A stretch of DNA of 33,130 nucleotides from Planctomycetota bacterium (GTDB taxonomy: Bacteria > Planctomycetota > Phycisphaerae > WQYP01), in contig JAJZCR010000040.1 in NCBI GenBank assembly GCA_021851715.1, forward strand, positions 1-33,130. The letters run 5' to 3'. The translations under genes and the position numbers were made by a program. Positions 8,555 through 17,032 of the stretch are shown here, piece after piece. Position 1 is the stretch's first letter. The number at the start of each line of letters is the position of its first letter. The notes beneath the pieces are model-generated. The model made no database searches. It was not told the origin of the DNA and saw only the letters and a list, made by a program, of their open reading frames with translations.

Positions 8555-8764
8555 ATGGAACGTGTATCAGTCAGTTCAAGTAATATCCGTGCGATTGGCT
8601 ACGACCCGAGCACTTCAACGCTCGAGGTGGAGTTCACCACCGGCTCAATCTACCAGTATCACGGTGTTCCGCAGGAGGAATACGACGCACTGATCAACGC
8701 CGCATCAAAAGGTAAATACTTCGGCGCTAACATCAAAAACAAATATCCTTTCACCAAACTCTGA
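8555..8764 (+). CDS. KTSC-domain small protein
   Basis: 69 aa from ATG 8555, chosen for the TGAGG site 6 nt upstream; an in-frame ATG at 8543 overlaps the HerA stop but has no site. It is almost entirely a KTSC domain: IRAIGYDPSTSTLEVEF, then GSIYQYHGVP, then SKGKYFGANIKNKYPF. The domain is named after a C-terminal extension of some lysyl-tRNA synthetases and also occurs as free-standing small proteins in phages and plasmids; its biochemical role is not established. Position as the last gene of the DUF2130-SIR2-HerA operon, with near-zero spacing, suggests a linked function (regulator, immunity factor or nucleic-acid-binding subunit), but this is inference. Confidence 0.85.
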   Translation: MERVSVSSSNIRAIGYDPSTSTLEVEFTTGSIYQYHGVPQEEYDALINAASKGKYFGANIKNKYPFTKL

Positions 8765-8791
8765 ACGGCATACCGCAGGATGCGTTCACAG

Positions 8792-8810
8792 GGGAACCTG
8801 TAAGGTTCTC
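8792..8810. terminator. Weak hairpin between convergent operons
   Basis: GGGAACC (8792-8798), 5-nt loop, GGTTCTC (8804-8810) forms a 7-bp stem with one G-T pair in the 109-nt gap between the two converging operons. No T-run follows directly; the nearest T-rich stretch is about 30 nt further on, near 8839-8850. It could act as a weak bidirectional stop. Confidence 0.3.
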
Positions 8811-8873
8811 GGGACTCGAATCGCACCCACGTCGTCCATTTTTATTATTCATTATGCGCCTGCGTCGCGTAGA

Positions 8874-11800
8874 TCATTGAAGCGAATCGCCACCATACCC
8901 CACAACCGCCGTGAGCATCTTCTCAATATACGTAGTTTTGTCTTCGTCCTGAAACAAAACGTGACATTTTTCCAGTTCGGACTTCGCACTGCTCTTCCAC
9001 CAACTCACCACCTTCGACGGGGTGTTGGAAATGATAAATGAATTCAAAATAATGCTCGGATCACCCAGCCGGTTTTCCAATTCCTTGATTGTCTTGTGGA
9101 AGCGTATCTTTGGATCGTCCATGCCGTCCAGATTCCGCAATCCCTTGGGATCGACGAAGGTCACGTACTGCTTGCTGTCCACGAGCAGCCAGAGAATGAA
9201 ATCGGGGTAGAAGTTCCCCGCCTCGAAAAAGCCGATGCCACGTCCCCGGCTCATGTTGCGCAGCAGATACATTTCGCGGTTTTTGAACGAGTCCTGCTTT
9301 TCATTAAAGAACTTACGCAGATCGCGAACAAATTCCATTTCTCCGTCATTGAGCGTTACTGGCGTAACCTCCACCAGATCGTTTCTGAAATGCAGCAGCG
9401 GCTGATACAGGTGCTGGCCGAAACATAACGCTTCAAGGTTCCGGAAAGACCAATCCGTAAACTGTTTGGAAGAAATCATTTCCTTGAGTTCGTCAAGTTT
9501 CGCTACAATGTCGTCCGCCGACTGTTCAACCATGAGCCGATATTCGTTGATAAAATTCGGATCGCCTTCGGCCAGTTCATGGTACTCCTGATGGTCGGCT
9601 TCCCATTCCTGCCTGCGGAGCTTATACAGGCGATCACTGTATTTCTTCAGCAGGGCGGTCGCAATCTCTTCCCAGTGCCGCACGCGATCAAAGCGGGTAA
9701 ATTCCAACTCGGCGGCGGGAATGTACAGTTTGTACCAATCTGAACGCTCCAACAGCTTGGGAATACTTTCGCGCGGCACGTTTAAGTTAAACCACGCCCG
9801 TTCATTCTTAAAGTCCTGTAATTCAAAATAAATCCGGTCCATATCCATGAAGGCCAGATGGCGGGATTCCAGATGTCCCTCCTGTAAATTCGCAGTTTCC
9901 TCCAAACGGTCCAGCCCCCGGCTCTGCTGGGCTTGAATTTTCGGATACCAGTTCAGCAATAACGGATACCTTAAAAGGTGGGCATCTACGGGTTGGTCGG
10001 CATTGGCGGCGGTCAGCATCGGCTTGGGGCCGTCCCGTTTGAAGTCCAGGCCAGCCTTCAGGCGAATACTTTTCAGCTTTTTGCCATCAAGGTTCTTCAC
10101 CACCGGCAGGATAAATTCAATGCGATCCTCGTTGGCGGGCAGCCCCTCATCTTCCAGATATTCCTTGAATTGCTGCATGTACTGTGCCCGGATACCGAAG
10201 ATATTCAGTGTTTCCAGTAATTCGATCTTATCGGGACAGGTGATACCAGTAATCTTGCCGCTGCGTTTAAGGCTCATGCCCAGACCCTTGAGCCGCACAC
10301 CGCGACCGAACAACTGAATAATCTCCGAACCTTCGCTTTTACCGACATTCATCAGGCCCATTGTGCTGACCCGCCAGCTATTCCAACCTTCGGTGAACTT
10401 TTTCGATCCGATCAGCACATTGACCGTGGAATCCGGTTTATCAAGCGCGGAAAACAGCGAGCCGGAAAAATCTTTGCTGGCCACTACCAGATGTTTAGAA
10501 TGCTCCTCGCACAATTTGCACAATGCGGTGGCATCTCCGACGTTGATAAGTCCGAATGGTTCGTTTTCTCCCAGCCGCAGGGCAATTTCCCCATCCGTGC
10601 CTGTAAGGTTCTCAACGTGCAGCAACGCCTGTGCGGGCGAATTGAACAGCAACTTCAGGATATCATCAAATGCCTCCGCCCCGGTCATCCGGCATTTACT
10701 TAAATAGCCGAAAGCGGTGGCGAAAATTTCATTTCCCCGCTGATCCAGCAACCCCGGCCTGCCGCCCAGCAAACGATCCAGCAAGTGGACCGTCCGTGGT
10801 CTTTCCCTGACAAATTCCGCCAGAAACAACAGAATATCCACCACATCGGAAACCTTGCGTTTATTGTCTGACCGAACCGCATTGACGCTGCCGCCCACAA
10901 ACACCCACAATGGGTTTTCCAGCAAAAAGGCTCGGAACTCACCGGCCTTGTCCCGATATAGCCGCTGCTGCTGATAAAACGCCAGCAGACACGCGGTCAA
11001 ATAAAGCGTCCGTTTCTCATCATCGGAATCATCAGCCAAATTCAAAATTCGGTAGTCTTTTCCAAAGCCGTCCCGATAGAAATATTTGTAGGAGTAGTCG
11101 AACAGAATGCACTTGGCGTATTCTTTTTCCAGATCACGGTTGCCGCTGACCTTCATCGCCTGGCCGAACGTCGCGGAATATTCAAACGAAAACCCGTTTT
11201 CACAAAGCCGCCGCCGGGCATCCATCCAGCGGCCTGTTTCCTTGCCGCTGGAGCCGCGATGGCCTTCATCCACCAATACCAGATTGTTGGATTCAAAGGC
11301 GTCGATGGCGACTGTTTTTTCCCCGCTGTCTTCACGCAGCTTGTGAATATCGATAATTTCAATGGTCTTGCCCGAAAAAAGTGAGCCTCCGTCCTTATTA
11401 AACAGTTCCGCCTCCATGCCTGCGGCGCGGAATTCCACCAGATGTTGCCGCGAAAGCCCCTCATTGGGCGTGAGCAGAATAATCCGGTTCAGTTCCTTTT
11501 CCTGCCCGTACAAGCCAAGATAATGGCGGTATTGCAGAATATTGATGTGCATCAACAGTGTTTTTCCGCTGCCGGTGGCATTCCAGAAAGCCAGCTTTCG
11601 CAGATCGGCGGCCTCATATGCGGGGATACGGTCTTTTTCCAGTTTGTCGGCGTTAAACTGTACGACGAAACCATTAAGGTCTATCAGCAGCTTCTCCGGG
11701 TTGCGGAAAAAGCGGTCCAGATAAACCTCGGCAAACAGCAGCGTGAGCCATTGAAAATACTTCCAGCGGACGGGTGTTTCCCGTCTCTGGTTCAGTGCCA

Positions 11801-12083
11801 TGGAATGTTTGACGATGTTCTGGTCATAGCCCAGCAATGTGTCGCCGGGGAATTCCGGAAACTCCCACAAGTTTCTCATCGCCTGCAAGAACTTATGGTT
11901 ATTATCTTCCGTCAGGCCTTCCAGTTCGGGGACTTTAAGCCGTTCGGCAAGCTGCTCGAAACTCGTCTTATCAAACAGACTTAGCATCCATTGCAGCAGC
12001 ACCAATTTCTGCTCAAAGCGGATGGGCACGGCTTCGGGGTAAAGCGTGGCCATTCCGGATCGAGATGATTTTGATTTTGCCAT
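8874..12083 (-). CDS. Type III restriction Res-like helicase-nuclease
   Basis: 1069 aa from ATG 12083, chosen because GGGAGG lies 7 nt upstream and the ATG overlaps the previous stop as TGATG; an in-frame ATG 42 nt upstream has no such site. Seen: superfamily 2 motifs WNATGSGKTLL (Walker A, about 166), VLVDEGHRG (about 267), EYSATFG (about 300), a motif V-like KKFTEGWNSWR and motif VI-like IQLFGRGVRLKG. The C-terminal part has FYPDFILWL (about 957) and VTFVDPKGL (about 976), fitting a PD...DxK nuclease core. Type III Res subunits translocate and cleave unmethylated DNA with a Mod partner; the Mod-like gene lies two genes upstream. It is the last gene of the five-gene operon. Confidence 0.9.
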   Translation of the reverse strand: MAKSKSSRSGMATLYPEAVPIRFEQKLVLLQWMLSLFDKTSFEQLAERLKVPELEGLTEDNNHKFLQAMRNLWEFPEFPGDTLLGYDQNIVKHSMALNQRRETPVRWKYFQWLTLLFAEVYLDRFFRNPEKLLIDLNGFVVQFNADKLEKDRIPAYEAADLRKLAFWNATGSGKTLLMHINILQYRHYLGLYGQEKELNRIILLTPNEGLSRQHLVEFRAAGMEAELFNKDGGSLFSGKTIEIIDIHKLREDSGEKTVAIDAFESNNLVLVDEGHRGSSGKETGRWMDARRRLCENGFSFEYSATFGQAMKVSGNRDLEKEYAKCILFDYSYKYFYRDGFGKDYRILNLADDSDDEKRTLYLTACLLAFYQQQRLYRDKAGEFRAFLLENPLWVFVGGSVNAVRSDNKRKVSDVVDILLFLAEFVRERPRTVHLLDRLLGGRPGLLDQRGNEIFATAFGYLSKCRMTGAEAFDDILKLLFNSPAQALLHVENLTGTDGEIALRLGENEPFGLINVGDATALCKLCEEHSKHLVVASKDFSGSLFSALDKPDSTVNVLIGSKKFTEGWNSWRVSTMGLMNVGKSEGSEIIQLFGRGVRLKGLGMSLKRSGKITGITCPDKIELLETLNIFGIRAQYMQQFKEYLEDEGLPANEDRIEFILPVVKNLDGKKLKSIRLKAGLDFKRDGPKPMLTAANADQPVDAHLLRYPLLLNWYPKIQAQQSRGLDRLEETANLQEGHLESRHLAFMDMDRIYFELQDFKNERAWFNLNVPRESIPKLLERSDWYKLYIPAAELEFTRFDRVRHWEEIATALLKKYSDRLYKLRRQEWEADHQEYHELAEGDPNFINEYRLMVEQSADDIVAKLDELKEMISSKQFTDWSFRNLEALCFGQHLYQPLLHFRNDLVEVTPVTLNDGEMEFVRDLRKFFNEKQDSFKNREMYLLRNMSRGRGIGFFEAGNFYPDFILWLLVDSKQYVTFVDPKGLRNLDGMDDPKIRFHKTIKELENRLGDPSIILNSFIISNTPSKVVSWWKSSAKSELEKCHVLFQDEDKTTYIEKMLTAVVGYGGDSLQ

Positions 12084-12775
12084 CACGCACCTCCCGTGCC
12101 TAATGCTTCCAGGCGGGAAATCCACGCATTAAATCGCGGACATTCGCGTCGAATGGTTGCAAGGCCCATTGCCTTGGCGGCAAGGACACCGTGGAGCAGC
12201 TTCTGATAAGGCCGATGAATTTGCAATATCCGTTTCGATGGTGCGGTGTGCGGGCTGTCGTTAATATCCTCAGGTGTGTTAAATTCTTCGCGAATATCCC
12301 GGAATTGTTTCGCCAGTTGCGGCTGGGATATGCCCTGTGCCAGTGCCACCGGACTGCTGAAAAGCAAGCCTTCGAATTCGTACTGCTGGATATACGGGAT
12401 GAACCGAATATCAGCGCGCCAATTGTCGCCAAGCGTGGAGATAATATCGTTCTTTACCGCCTGTTCGATTTGCGATGCCCTACCGGGTTCGGGGCGGCTG
12501 GGGATTCCGATTGAGATCGGGACGCTCTCCGGGAAGCCACTTCCCAAACCGTACAGGTCAATGAGCGTTGTGCAATAAGCCTGCCTGTCCTGTTTAAGTA
12601 ATGCGGTAACATCCCTCTCTACGCGGGCGTAATTCACGTTACCGCCCCGATGGCCGGACGTACCAAGCAGGCGTGGTTTCAGGTATACTCCCTGGTATCC
12701 AAGGGCCGGTGCGAGCACATCCTTGACGAACGTTTCCTCAGTCTGCCCTTCGACAACAATATTCACTCGCGTCAT
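12083..12775 (-). CDS. DUF4276 protein, predicted TOPRIM-like domain
   Basis: 230 aa from ATG 12775, which overlaps the AAA gene stop as ATGA and has GGAGG 10 nt upstream inside that gene. Seen: N-terminal VVEGQTEETFV, the VEGxTE-type acidic motif of TOPRIM folds; TLIDLYGL about 60 residues later, where an Asp pair is expected but only one Asp is clear; and QQYEFEGLLFS. This matches my memory of the DUF4276 family, typically next to an AAA/ABC-type ATPase, as here. By analogy with OLD nucleases and PARIS (ATPase plus TOPRIM) it may be the nuclease or effector held by the ATPase; that role is inference. Fourth gene of the operon. Confidence 0.8.
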   Translation of the reverse strand: MTRVNIVVEGQTEETFVKDVLAPALGYQGVYLKPRLLGTSGHRGGNVNYARVERDVTALLKQDRQAYCTTLIDLYGLGSGFPESVPISIGIPSRPEPGRASQIEQAVKNDIISTLGDNWRADIRFIPYIQQYEFEGLLFSSPVALAQGISQPQLAKQFRDIREEFNTPEDINDSPHTAPSKRILQIHRPYQKLLHGVLAAKAMGLATIRRECPRFNAWISRLEALGTGGA

Positions 12776-13977
12776 GGAATGTCGCCCTCCGGCGGCGGCG
12801 TATCGGGCATTTCCGAAGGTGGGTTGTCCGGAGTTTCCGAGTCTGGCGGCCCATTGCCGGAATCTCCATGCGGCCTGCCGCCGAAAATATTTTTTTGCCA
12901 CAATTCGCCCAGACTGTAATTCTCCAGCCACTCGGAAAGATTTGCCTTTTCCAGGCGGCGGAAGGTTGATTGGCCATCCTCCCGATCCACGACAATCACA
13001 TCCTCCGGCTCAAATTCGTTAAGCAGCGCTGCCGATTGCGTGCAGACGATTACTTGTCCGCCGCTTGTGGCGGCCTGCTTGAACAGGCTGGCCAGCAGGG
13101 CCAGTGCATACGGATGCAGCCCCAACTCCGGCTCATCAAAGAGCATGGTGGCCGGTGGATTCGGCTGCAGCAGGGCCGTGGCCAGGCAGATAAACCGAAG
13201 CGTGCCATCAGAAAGTTGGCTGGGCCGGAACGGATAATCGGATCCAACTTGGGCCCATTCCAGTTGGATCAGTTCGGGATTCGCCGTAACCGGGCGTAAT
13301 TTGAAATCATCAAAGAATGGAGCAGCCAGCCGGACCACATCACGGATTTTTTGGTATGCCATCGGTTTTGTCTGCCTGAGCTTAAACAGAAATGCCGCGA
13401 GATTTTCGGCATCCTGCCGGAGAAACTCGTTGTCGTTAATCGCTTTTTGCCCTCGCACGTACGCCGAGAGGCTGGTGTCATGGAAGTGGTAAACGACCCA
13501 GTTTGAAACAGCCTTATAAATGTAATGGGGAGGCCCATACCGCGCCTGACGTAGCGTCGGCGGATCTTCTCTAATTTCCTTGAGTTTCGCTTCCGTGTGG
13601 CCAGCCCCTTGTGATTTCGCCACCCGATCATTGGAAGACGGGTAGTATACGGTGTTTTCACTGGCGAAAATCAGTCGGTTATCGACGGTGGGCGTAAGTA
13701 CGAACTCGTAGGCGTTTTGACCGAATCGCGCTTTTAGTTCGATTGCTTTTGTAACCTTCGGCCCAAAATGGAGAAAAATGTCGGCCCCGCCGCCAACGCC
13801 GACCGCTAATTGCAATCGCTGTTCAACCATCTCATGAAGCAAGTGGAAGAAATCGACGAAATTACTTTTACCCGCCCCATTAGCCCCAATCAGCACGTTC
13901 AGATTCCGAAGTTCAAGATCCATTTTCCGGATGGATTTAAACCCTTCGATTGAGATGCTCTTAATTTTATCACCCAT
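12772..13977 (-). CDS. AAA_21-type (SMC/ABC-like) ATPase
   Basis: 401 aa from ATG 13977, which starts 4 nt after the methyltransferase stop; an earlier in-frame ATG at 14001 would lie inside that gene. Seen: SISIEGFKSI, then LIGANGAGKSNFVDFF (Walker A, about residue 30), the ABC-type signature LSDGTLRF, Walker B ATMLFDEPELGLHP and the D-loop/H-loop region with CTQSAALLNEF. The C-terminus is Pro/Gly-rich (PPDSETPDNPPSEMPD) and probably disordered. Such OLD-like ATPases act as sensors or clamps for a partner nuclease. Pairing with DUF4276 by a 4-nt overlap suggests a two-part ATPase-effector unit inside a restriction-like operon. Confidence 0.88.
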   Translation of the reverse strand: MGDKIKSISIEGFKSIRKMDLELRNLNVLIGANGAGKSNFVDFFHLLHEMVEQRLQLAVGVGGGADIFLHFGPKVTKAIELKARFGQNAYEFVLTPTVDNRLIFASENTVYYPSSNDRVAKSQGAGHTEAKLKEIREDPPTLRQARYGPPHYIYKAVSNWVVYHFHDTSLSAYVRGQKAINDNEFLRQDAENLAAFLFKLRQTKPMAYQKIRDVVRLAAPFFDDFKLRPVTANPELIQLEWAQVGSDYPFRPSQLSDGTLRFICLATALLQPNPPATMLFDEPELGLHPYALALLASLFKQAATSGGQVIVCTQSAALLNEFEPEDVIVVDREDGQSTFRRLEKANLSEWLENYSLGELWQKNIFGGRPHGDSGNGPPDSETPDNPPSEMPDTPPPEGDIP

Positions 13978-13981
13978 GGGT

Positions 13982-16900
13982 CTACACATCCTGCACATCA
14001 AACATCAGCCGCTTAAATTCTTCTTCAATCAGCCGCACCTTCCACGTCTGATCGGGTCGGCGGAGGTTTTCAAGGTTATTGTCGCCGTTGACATAGAAAA
14101 TGTCATATTCAAGCTCGCGGGTATTGTAGTTCTGCTTCTGGAACCACTGATCCAGCTTGTCGTTATCCATTTCATCCATGTTCCGCCAGAGCACCAGCAC
14201 GCGGTCTCCCTTGGGATTCTTGCCGTCAATGACGCGCACACCCCGTATGACATCAATATGCTTGACGGTTAATCCCAGCAGCCAATTGAATGTTTCCGGC
14301 AAATCAACATTAACCAGTTGCGTTTCACCATTTCTTTCCACTTTCAGTTTGTATTGGTTGGGATTGCGGAAACTCTGGATATTCAAAAGCGACTGGCTGC
14401 CCCGGCTTTCCACATCCAGCATATAGGAAAGCATGTATTGCTCACGCATGGCAGAATCGGAATTTAACAAATCAGCCTGCTGCGTGGTGCGGCTAAGTTC
14501 CAGATTGGCCAGTGCATCTTCGTAGGATTCCAGGCGGAGATATTTGAGGGCATGACTGATGCCGGTATCGCGTGCGATGGGCTTACCGTCTTTCCAATCC
14601 TTGGAATAAACGACCTTTTTAATTCGTGGCAAAAGTACGGTATGAAAATATTCACCCATTTCAACAAGGATGTATTTGCGGTTGCCATCATCCTCGCGGT
14701 TGAGGTTTATAACCGCATGGGCGGTGGTACCGGACCCCGCAAAATAATCTAGGGCCACGCCGCCGGGGTGTCCGTGCGTCATGCTGTCAACCGCACGCTG
14801 AACGGTCCTGACGGACTTTGGGTATGAGAAGGCCGAGGCGTCGTTGAAGATTGACTGGAGCAGGTTGGTCCCGTTCGCGACCGCGCTGAATTCCGCCCCA
14901 CGCCAGATGCTCGGTAGCAGTTCGCGTCGCTCGGAGTCGGTGTAGAGCCGCTGGATCACGATATCCTCCGTACAACGGAGGCGGCCTTCCGCTAAGGCAG
15001 GGGGTGCCGATTCGTAGCTAAGGGACCATACCCGCTCCGGGTTTTGGACGTTGCCGGCTGCACGATCACCTAGGGGATACACCCTAATCCACCCGTCGGC
15101 GGTCGAGTCAGTGGGATACCCCGTGCCGCTTGGGGGTGGCTCGAAACCCATTATCTCCTTGCTTCGGGGATCGACCAATACGGCGTAAAAGCTGTTGGGG
15201 CGTCCCGCTCGAAAGTTGTTCTCCCCGGTGCCGCTCCGCCTGAATCCACGGACGCGCTCGGAAGATTCCAACACGTTCCCTCGCAGCAGGTCGGCTCCCA
15301 AGGGTATAGAGTAGATCACATATTCATGGGTACGTGAGACGTTAGATCGCCCGGTTCCCGATCCCGGGTAGTGCTCCACAACGCATTTGTGCAACTCATG
15401 CATCGGCAGCACGGCCCGCGTGGCCTGGCACAAATAATCCAGCTCAGCGTCATCGATCGCTTGGCAAACGGGGGTGGAATCGCCCAGAACCCTACGCACT
15501 ACTGCCAGCCGGTCCACGACCAAACTGAGCCAGGAGGATTCCTTATACCCGTTCTTGTATATGATAGGCGATGCGTCGGTGTTATATGGCGGATCAATGT
15601 AAACGCAATCAACCCGTCCACGGTATTGCTCCTCCATCAGTCGCAACGCTTGATAATTTTCCGAATGGAACAGTACGCCATTAAGTTTTTCATCTAAACC
15701 GTGGATGGATGCCAGCAGTTTCTTCTCGAACGTTTCCTGGAAATGCCTTGTGTCCAGCACCAAATGCGGCTGGGCCTTTAAGAATTCCACGGTCAACGGT
15801 TGGCTGTATGCCACTTCGCGCAGCTTCTCGGCTTTTATTTCATCTACGGCAAACAGCTTTACCCACTCTTCCCTCTGGGCATCATTGGCGGCGATCTCGG
15901 CATACAGTTCTTCCGGAATGCGGTCCAATGTGATGCAATAATGGGTTTCAATGACAAATTTCTTTTTCAGCCACAGCTTTTTCTGAAAATTCTCCAGTTG
16001 GGCCAGAAAGGCGATGATCTTGTGGGCGATTTTCCTGATTACGCGGATCAGACTGAGATATTGCTCCACACGCGGGGCGGAATCATTTTCAATATCATCC
16101 AGGTGCATGACTTCGTTTTTGATGTAAAAGTCCAGTTCCCGCCGCAGGAAGCCGCCCAAATCTTTATGGATGAAATAATCAAATTCGTTGCGGGCGGTAA
16201 ATTTTGTTAAATGCTTTTCCAGCACGGTGCGGCTGCTATTGTTCTCGCTTGGGGCGGCTTTGCCCAATTGTGCCGCCCATTGCTCAAAGCCCGGTGCCGC
16301 AAGAATGGCTGTGATGGCCGCTTGATTTAAGTCGCTTTGCTTTTCCCGGCCTTCACTGGGGCGGTATTCAAAGCGGATATGCAATTCGCCATTTTCTTCA
16401 GAGAGCGGATTTTCCGGACAGAGCACGAAGCGGCGTTCCTTGCCGGGGGCTTCCTTGTTGTTATTTTGTTCGGTGGTTGCCGCCACGATACGCATATTGA
16501 CCCGTTTTCCGGAATCCAGTTTGAAGGTGTAGTCACGGAAGGTTTCACTGCTTTTGATGTAATACTGGTCGTGATTGGCCCAATAAAGTTTTACTTCCTC
16601 TCCCTCATAGGGAATGGCGTACACACCTTCCTTATAGCGCCGCAGGGAGATAAAATCCCCATCCTGATAATACCGGCGGAAGAAATTAAAGAGATGCGAG
16701 AATACCGTGTTTTCCAGTGCGGTGATGTCCACCGCTTCGGTGGCGATCTTTTGCCGCAGTTCTTTAACTACGGGCATGGAATCCGCATCGGCACCCAGGT
16801 CTTTAGCCTTATTGACGGCCTGCTCCAATTGCGCCTGCAGAACCGATTTATCAGCGGACTGGTATTCTGCAAACGCCGCTTTTACCTGCGGCAATAAATC

Positions 16901-17032
16901 CTGATCCAGAAAGCGGAGAATTTCATCCCGCTTTTGGTTCATAATGCGGTAAATACCGAAATCCAGATCAGCCTGGTCCAGTTGGAACAGTTGCCGAAGA
17001 AGATCACGGAATTTTTCAAGGTTGGTGGGCAT
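13982..17032 (-). CDS. Type III Mod-like N6-adenine DNA methyltransferase (very large)
   Basis: 1016 aa from ATG 17032, which overlaps the helicase stop as TAATG with GGAAAG upstream; an in-frame ATG at 17047 has no ribosome site. Seen: CVYIDPPYNT (motif IV, about 478) before DYFAGSGTTAHAV (motif I/AdoMet site, about 762), the beta-class order of type III Mod proteins. It is clearly longer than usual Mods (about 550-700 aa): about 440 residues of helical N-terminal region precede motif IV. The segment between the motifs, about 14750-15560, should be the target recognition region and is visibly richer in GC (about 60%) than the flanks (about 43%), suggesting exchange by recombination. Second gene of the operon; expected to mark self DNA. 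Confidence 0.93.
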   Translation of the reverse strand: MPTNLEKFRDLLRQLFQLDQADLDFGIYRIMNQKRDEILRFLDQDLLPQVKAAFAEYQSADKSVLQAQLEQAVNKAKDLGADADSMPVVKELRQKIATEAVDITALENTVFSHLFNFFRRYYQDGDFISLRRYKEGVYAIPYEGEEVKLYWANHDQYYIKSSETFRDYTFKLDSGKRVNMRIVAATTEQNNNKEAPGKERRFVLCPENPLSEENGELHIRFEYRPSEGREKQSDLNQAAITAILAAPGFEQWAAQLGKAAPSENNSSRTVLEKHLTKFTARNEFDYFIHKDLGGFLRRELDFYIKNEVMHLDDIENDSAPRVEQYLSLIRVIRKIAHKIIAFLAQLENFQKKLWLKKKFVIETHYCITLDRIPEELYAEIAANDAQREEWVKLFAVDEIKAEKLREVAYSQPLTVEFLKAQPHLVLDTRHFQETFEKKLLASIHGLDEKLNGVLFHSENYQALRLMEEQYRGRVDCVYIDPPYNTDASPIIYKNGYKESSWLSLVVDRLAVVRRVLGDSTPVCQAIDDAELDYLCQATRAVLPMHELHKCVVEHYPGSGTGRSNVSRTHEYVIYSIPLGADLLRGNVLESSERVRGFRRSGTGENNFRAGRPNSFYAVLVDPRSKEIMGFEPPPSGTGYPTDSTADGWIRVYPLGDRAAGNVQNPERVWSLSYESAPPALAEGRLRCTEDIVIQRLYTDSERRELLPSIWRGAEFSAVANGTNLLQSIFNDASAFSYPKSVRTVQRAVDSMTHGHPGGVALDYFAGSGTTAHAVINLNREDDGNRKYILVEMGEYFHTVLLPRIKKVVYSKDWKDGKPIARDTGISHALKYLRLESYEDALANLELSRTTQQADLLNSDSAMREQYMLSYMLDVESRGSQSLLNIQSFRNPNQYKLKVERNGETQLVNVDLPETFNWLLGLTVKHIDVIRGVRVIDGKNPKGDRVLVLWRNMDEMDNDKLDQWFQKQNYNTRELEYDIFYVNGDNNLENLRRPDQTWKVRLIEEEFKRLMFDVQDV

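Noticed and set aside
8811..8840. tRNA or tmRNA 3'-end-like stretch (CTCGAATC followed by ...TCCA), possible attachment site
   Set aside because: The stem pairings of a T-arm and acceptor do not form, and no duplicate att-like copy was found at the other end.
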